DNA of 64,000 nucleotides from Natronocalculus amylovorans. Its GTDB lineage: Archaea; Halobacteriota; Halobacteria; Halobacteriales; Haloferacaceae. The notes under the pieces are model-generated. The model had not been told where the DNA came from. It worked only from the letters and a program-made list of their open reading frames with translations, and made no database searches. Below are positions 63,479-64,000 of the stretch, piece after piece; within the stretch, counting starts at the first letter, position 1; each line of letters opens with the position of its first letter. The stretch lies in NCBI RefSeq assembly GCF_023638035.1, contig NZ_JAKRVX010000001.1, positions 558,001 to 622,000 on the forward strand. The letters are read 5' to 3'. The translations under genes were made by a program, and so were the position numbers.

Positions 63479-64000
63479 ATGGCCGATTCGGAGCTTATTG
63501 CGGCGCTCAAAGATGCAAAGGCAGTACAGTATGGTGAATTCGAACTCTCTCACGGCGGGACAAGCGACTACTACGTAGATAAATACCTTTTTGAGACAGA
63601 TCCAACCTGTCTGAAACTGATTGCAGAAGCGTTCGCTGACGCGATCGACGATAACACCGAAACGCTTGCAGGCGTTGCACTCGGTGCGGTGCCACTCGTT
63701 GCTGTGACGGCTGTTGAGATGCAGCTCCCATACGTTATTGCTCGAAAGAAAGCCAAAGAGTACGGGACAGCCAAACGTATCGAGGGCCGATTAAATGAGG
63801 GTGAGGAGGTTGTTGTCCTCGAAGATATTGCAACGACAGGAAAGAGCGCACTCGATGCAGTCGAAGCACTCAGAGACGCTGGTGCAGACGTTGACGTCAT
63901 TTACGTGGTCGTCGACCGAGAAGAGGGTGCAAAAGAGCTGCTTGCAGAACACGATATTGAGCTTCGATCGCTGCTCACCGCAAGCGAGCTGCTTGCAGAT
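63479..64000 (+). CDS. pyrE: Orotate phosphoribosyltransferase, 3' end cut by window
   Basis: The 174 visible codons begin [20 protein letters not shown] and include [36 protein letters not shown] and the PRPP loop [21 protein letters not shown] converts orotate to OMP in pyrimidine synthesis. The protein probably ends within a few codons beyond the window. It matches the haloarchaeal PyrE type known to be functional. Start ATG at 63479. Confidence 0.95.
   Translation, partial: MADSELIAALKDAKAVQYGEFELSHGGTSDYYVDKYLFETDPTCLKLIAEAFADAIDDNTETLAGVALGAVPLVAVTAVEMQLPYVIARKKAKEYGTAKRIEGRLNEGEEVVVLEDIATTGKSALDAVEALRDAGADVDVIYVVVDREEGAKELLAEHDIELRSLLTASELLAD

Noticed and set aside
1-64000. Insertion sequence, prophage or integrated plasmid
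   Set aside because: No transposase, integrase, relaxase or phage structural gene is readable on either strand, and gene content is core throughout.

Overview
The window is chromosomal DNA of a haloarchaeon (class Halobacteria). The evidence is the archaeal information-processing set (MCM, Orc1/Cdc6, PCNA, PriL, RadA, Hjc, TBP, NMD3, SRP54/FtsY), acidic proteins, Tat-exported lipoproteins including a halocyanin, many small haloarchaea-type proteins, and archaeal TATA boxes close to start codons. GC looks near 50% by eye, low for the class. Coding density is very high. I see no transposase, integrase, CRISPR array or prophage gene, so this reads as core chromosome. The genus cannot be fixed from the sequence alone. 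The palindrome CGATCG recurs about every 200 bases.

Layout. 1-4.7 kb: L18a/LX, prefoldin alpha and FtsY, then a DUF547 protein, a halocyanin and SRP54. 4.7-8.5 kb: SurE, YjbQ, a nucleoside-gate membrane protein, a UPF0201/P-loop kinase pair and a YccF protein. 8.6-9.05 kb: tRNA-Arg(UCU) with an intron, and tRNA-Pro(UGG). 9.3-12.9 kb: a repeated surface protein and MCM. 12.9-17.6 kb: a tetrapyrrole cluster on the minus strand (hemL, a membrane protein, hemC, cobA, hemD). 17.9-19.6 kb: an ammonium transporter fused in frame to a PII protein. 20-22.7 kb: RadA, PspAB and HtpX. 22.9-24.4 kb: an epimerase and a phosphoribosyltransferase.

24.4-26.3 kb is the strangest part. A Q/P-repeat protein almost without acidic residues is followed 11 bp later by an Hsp20 chaperone with its own Q-rich disordered arm, and then by nested inverted repeats. 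26.5-40 kb holds NMD3, a Rad3-type helicase, small zinc and DUF proteins, a PHP phosphoesterase, HemB, SufU/SufS, and TPR and DUF424 proteins. 40-53.5 kb holds ThpR, Orc1, RpiA, a histone-fold microprotein, LarB, phosphohexomutase, PCNA, an MFS transporter, PriL, DedA, a SWIM protein and Hjc. 53.5-64 kb holds a REC-PAS-GAF histidine kinase, AhcY with an SAH/MTA deaminase, a degenerate M48 protein, HisG, TBP, the tRNA G10 methyltransferase and pyrE, which is cut by the window end.

Functional links. hemL, hemB, hemC, hemD and cobA cover glutamate-1-semialdehyde to precorrin-2, feeding siroheme and heme/cobalamin branches. Seven replication or repair genes lie within about 43 kb. AhcY and the deaminase handle S-adenosylhomocysteine produced by methyltransferases. 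SufS/SufU supply Fe-S clusters, which PriL and the Rad3 helicase need.
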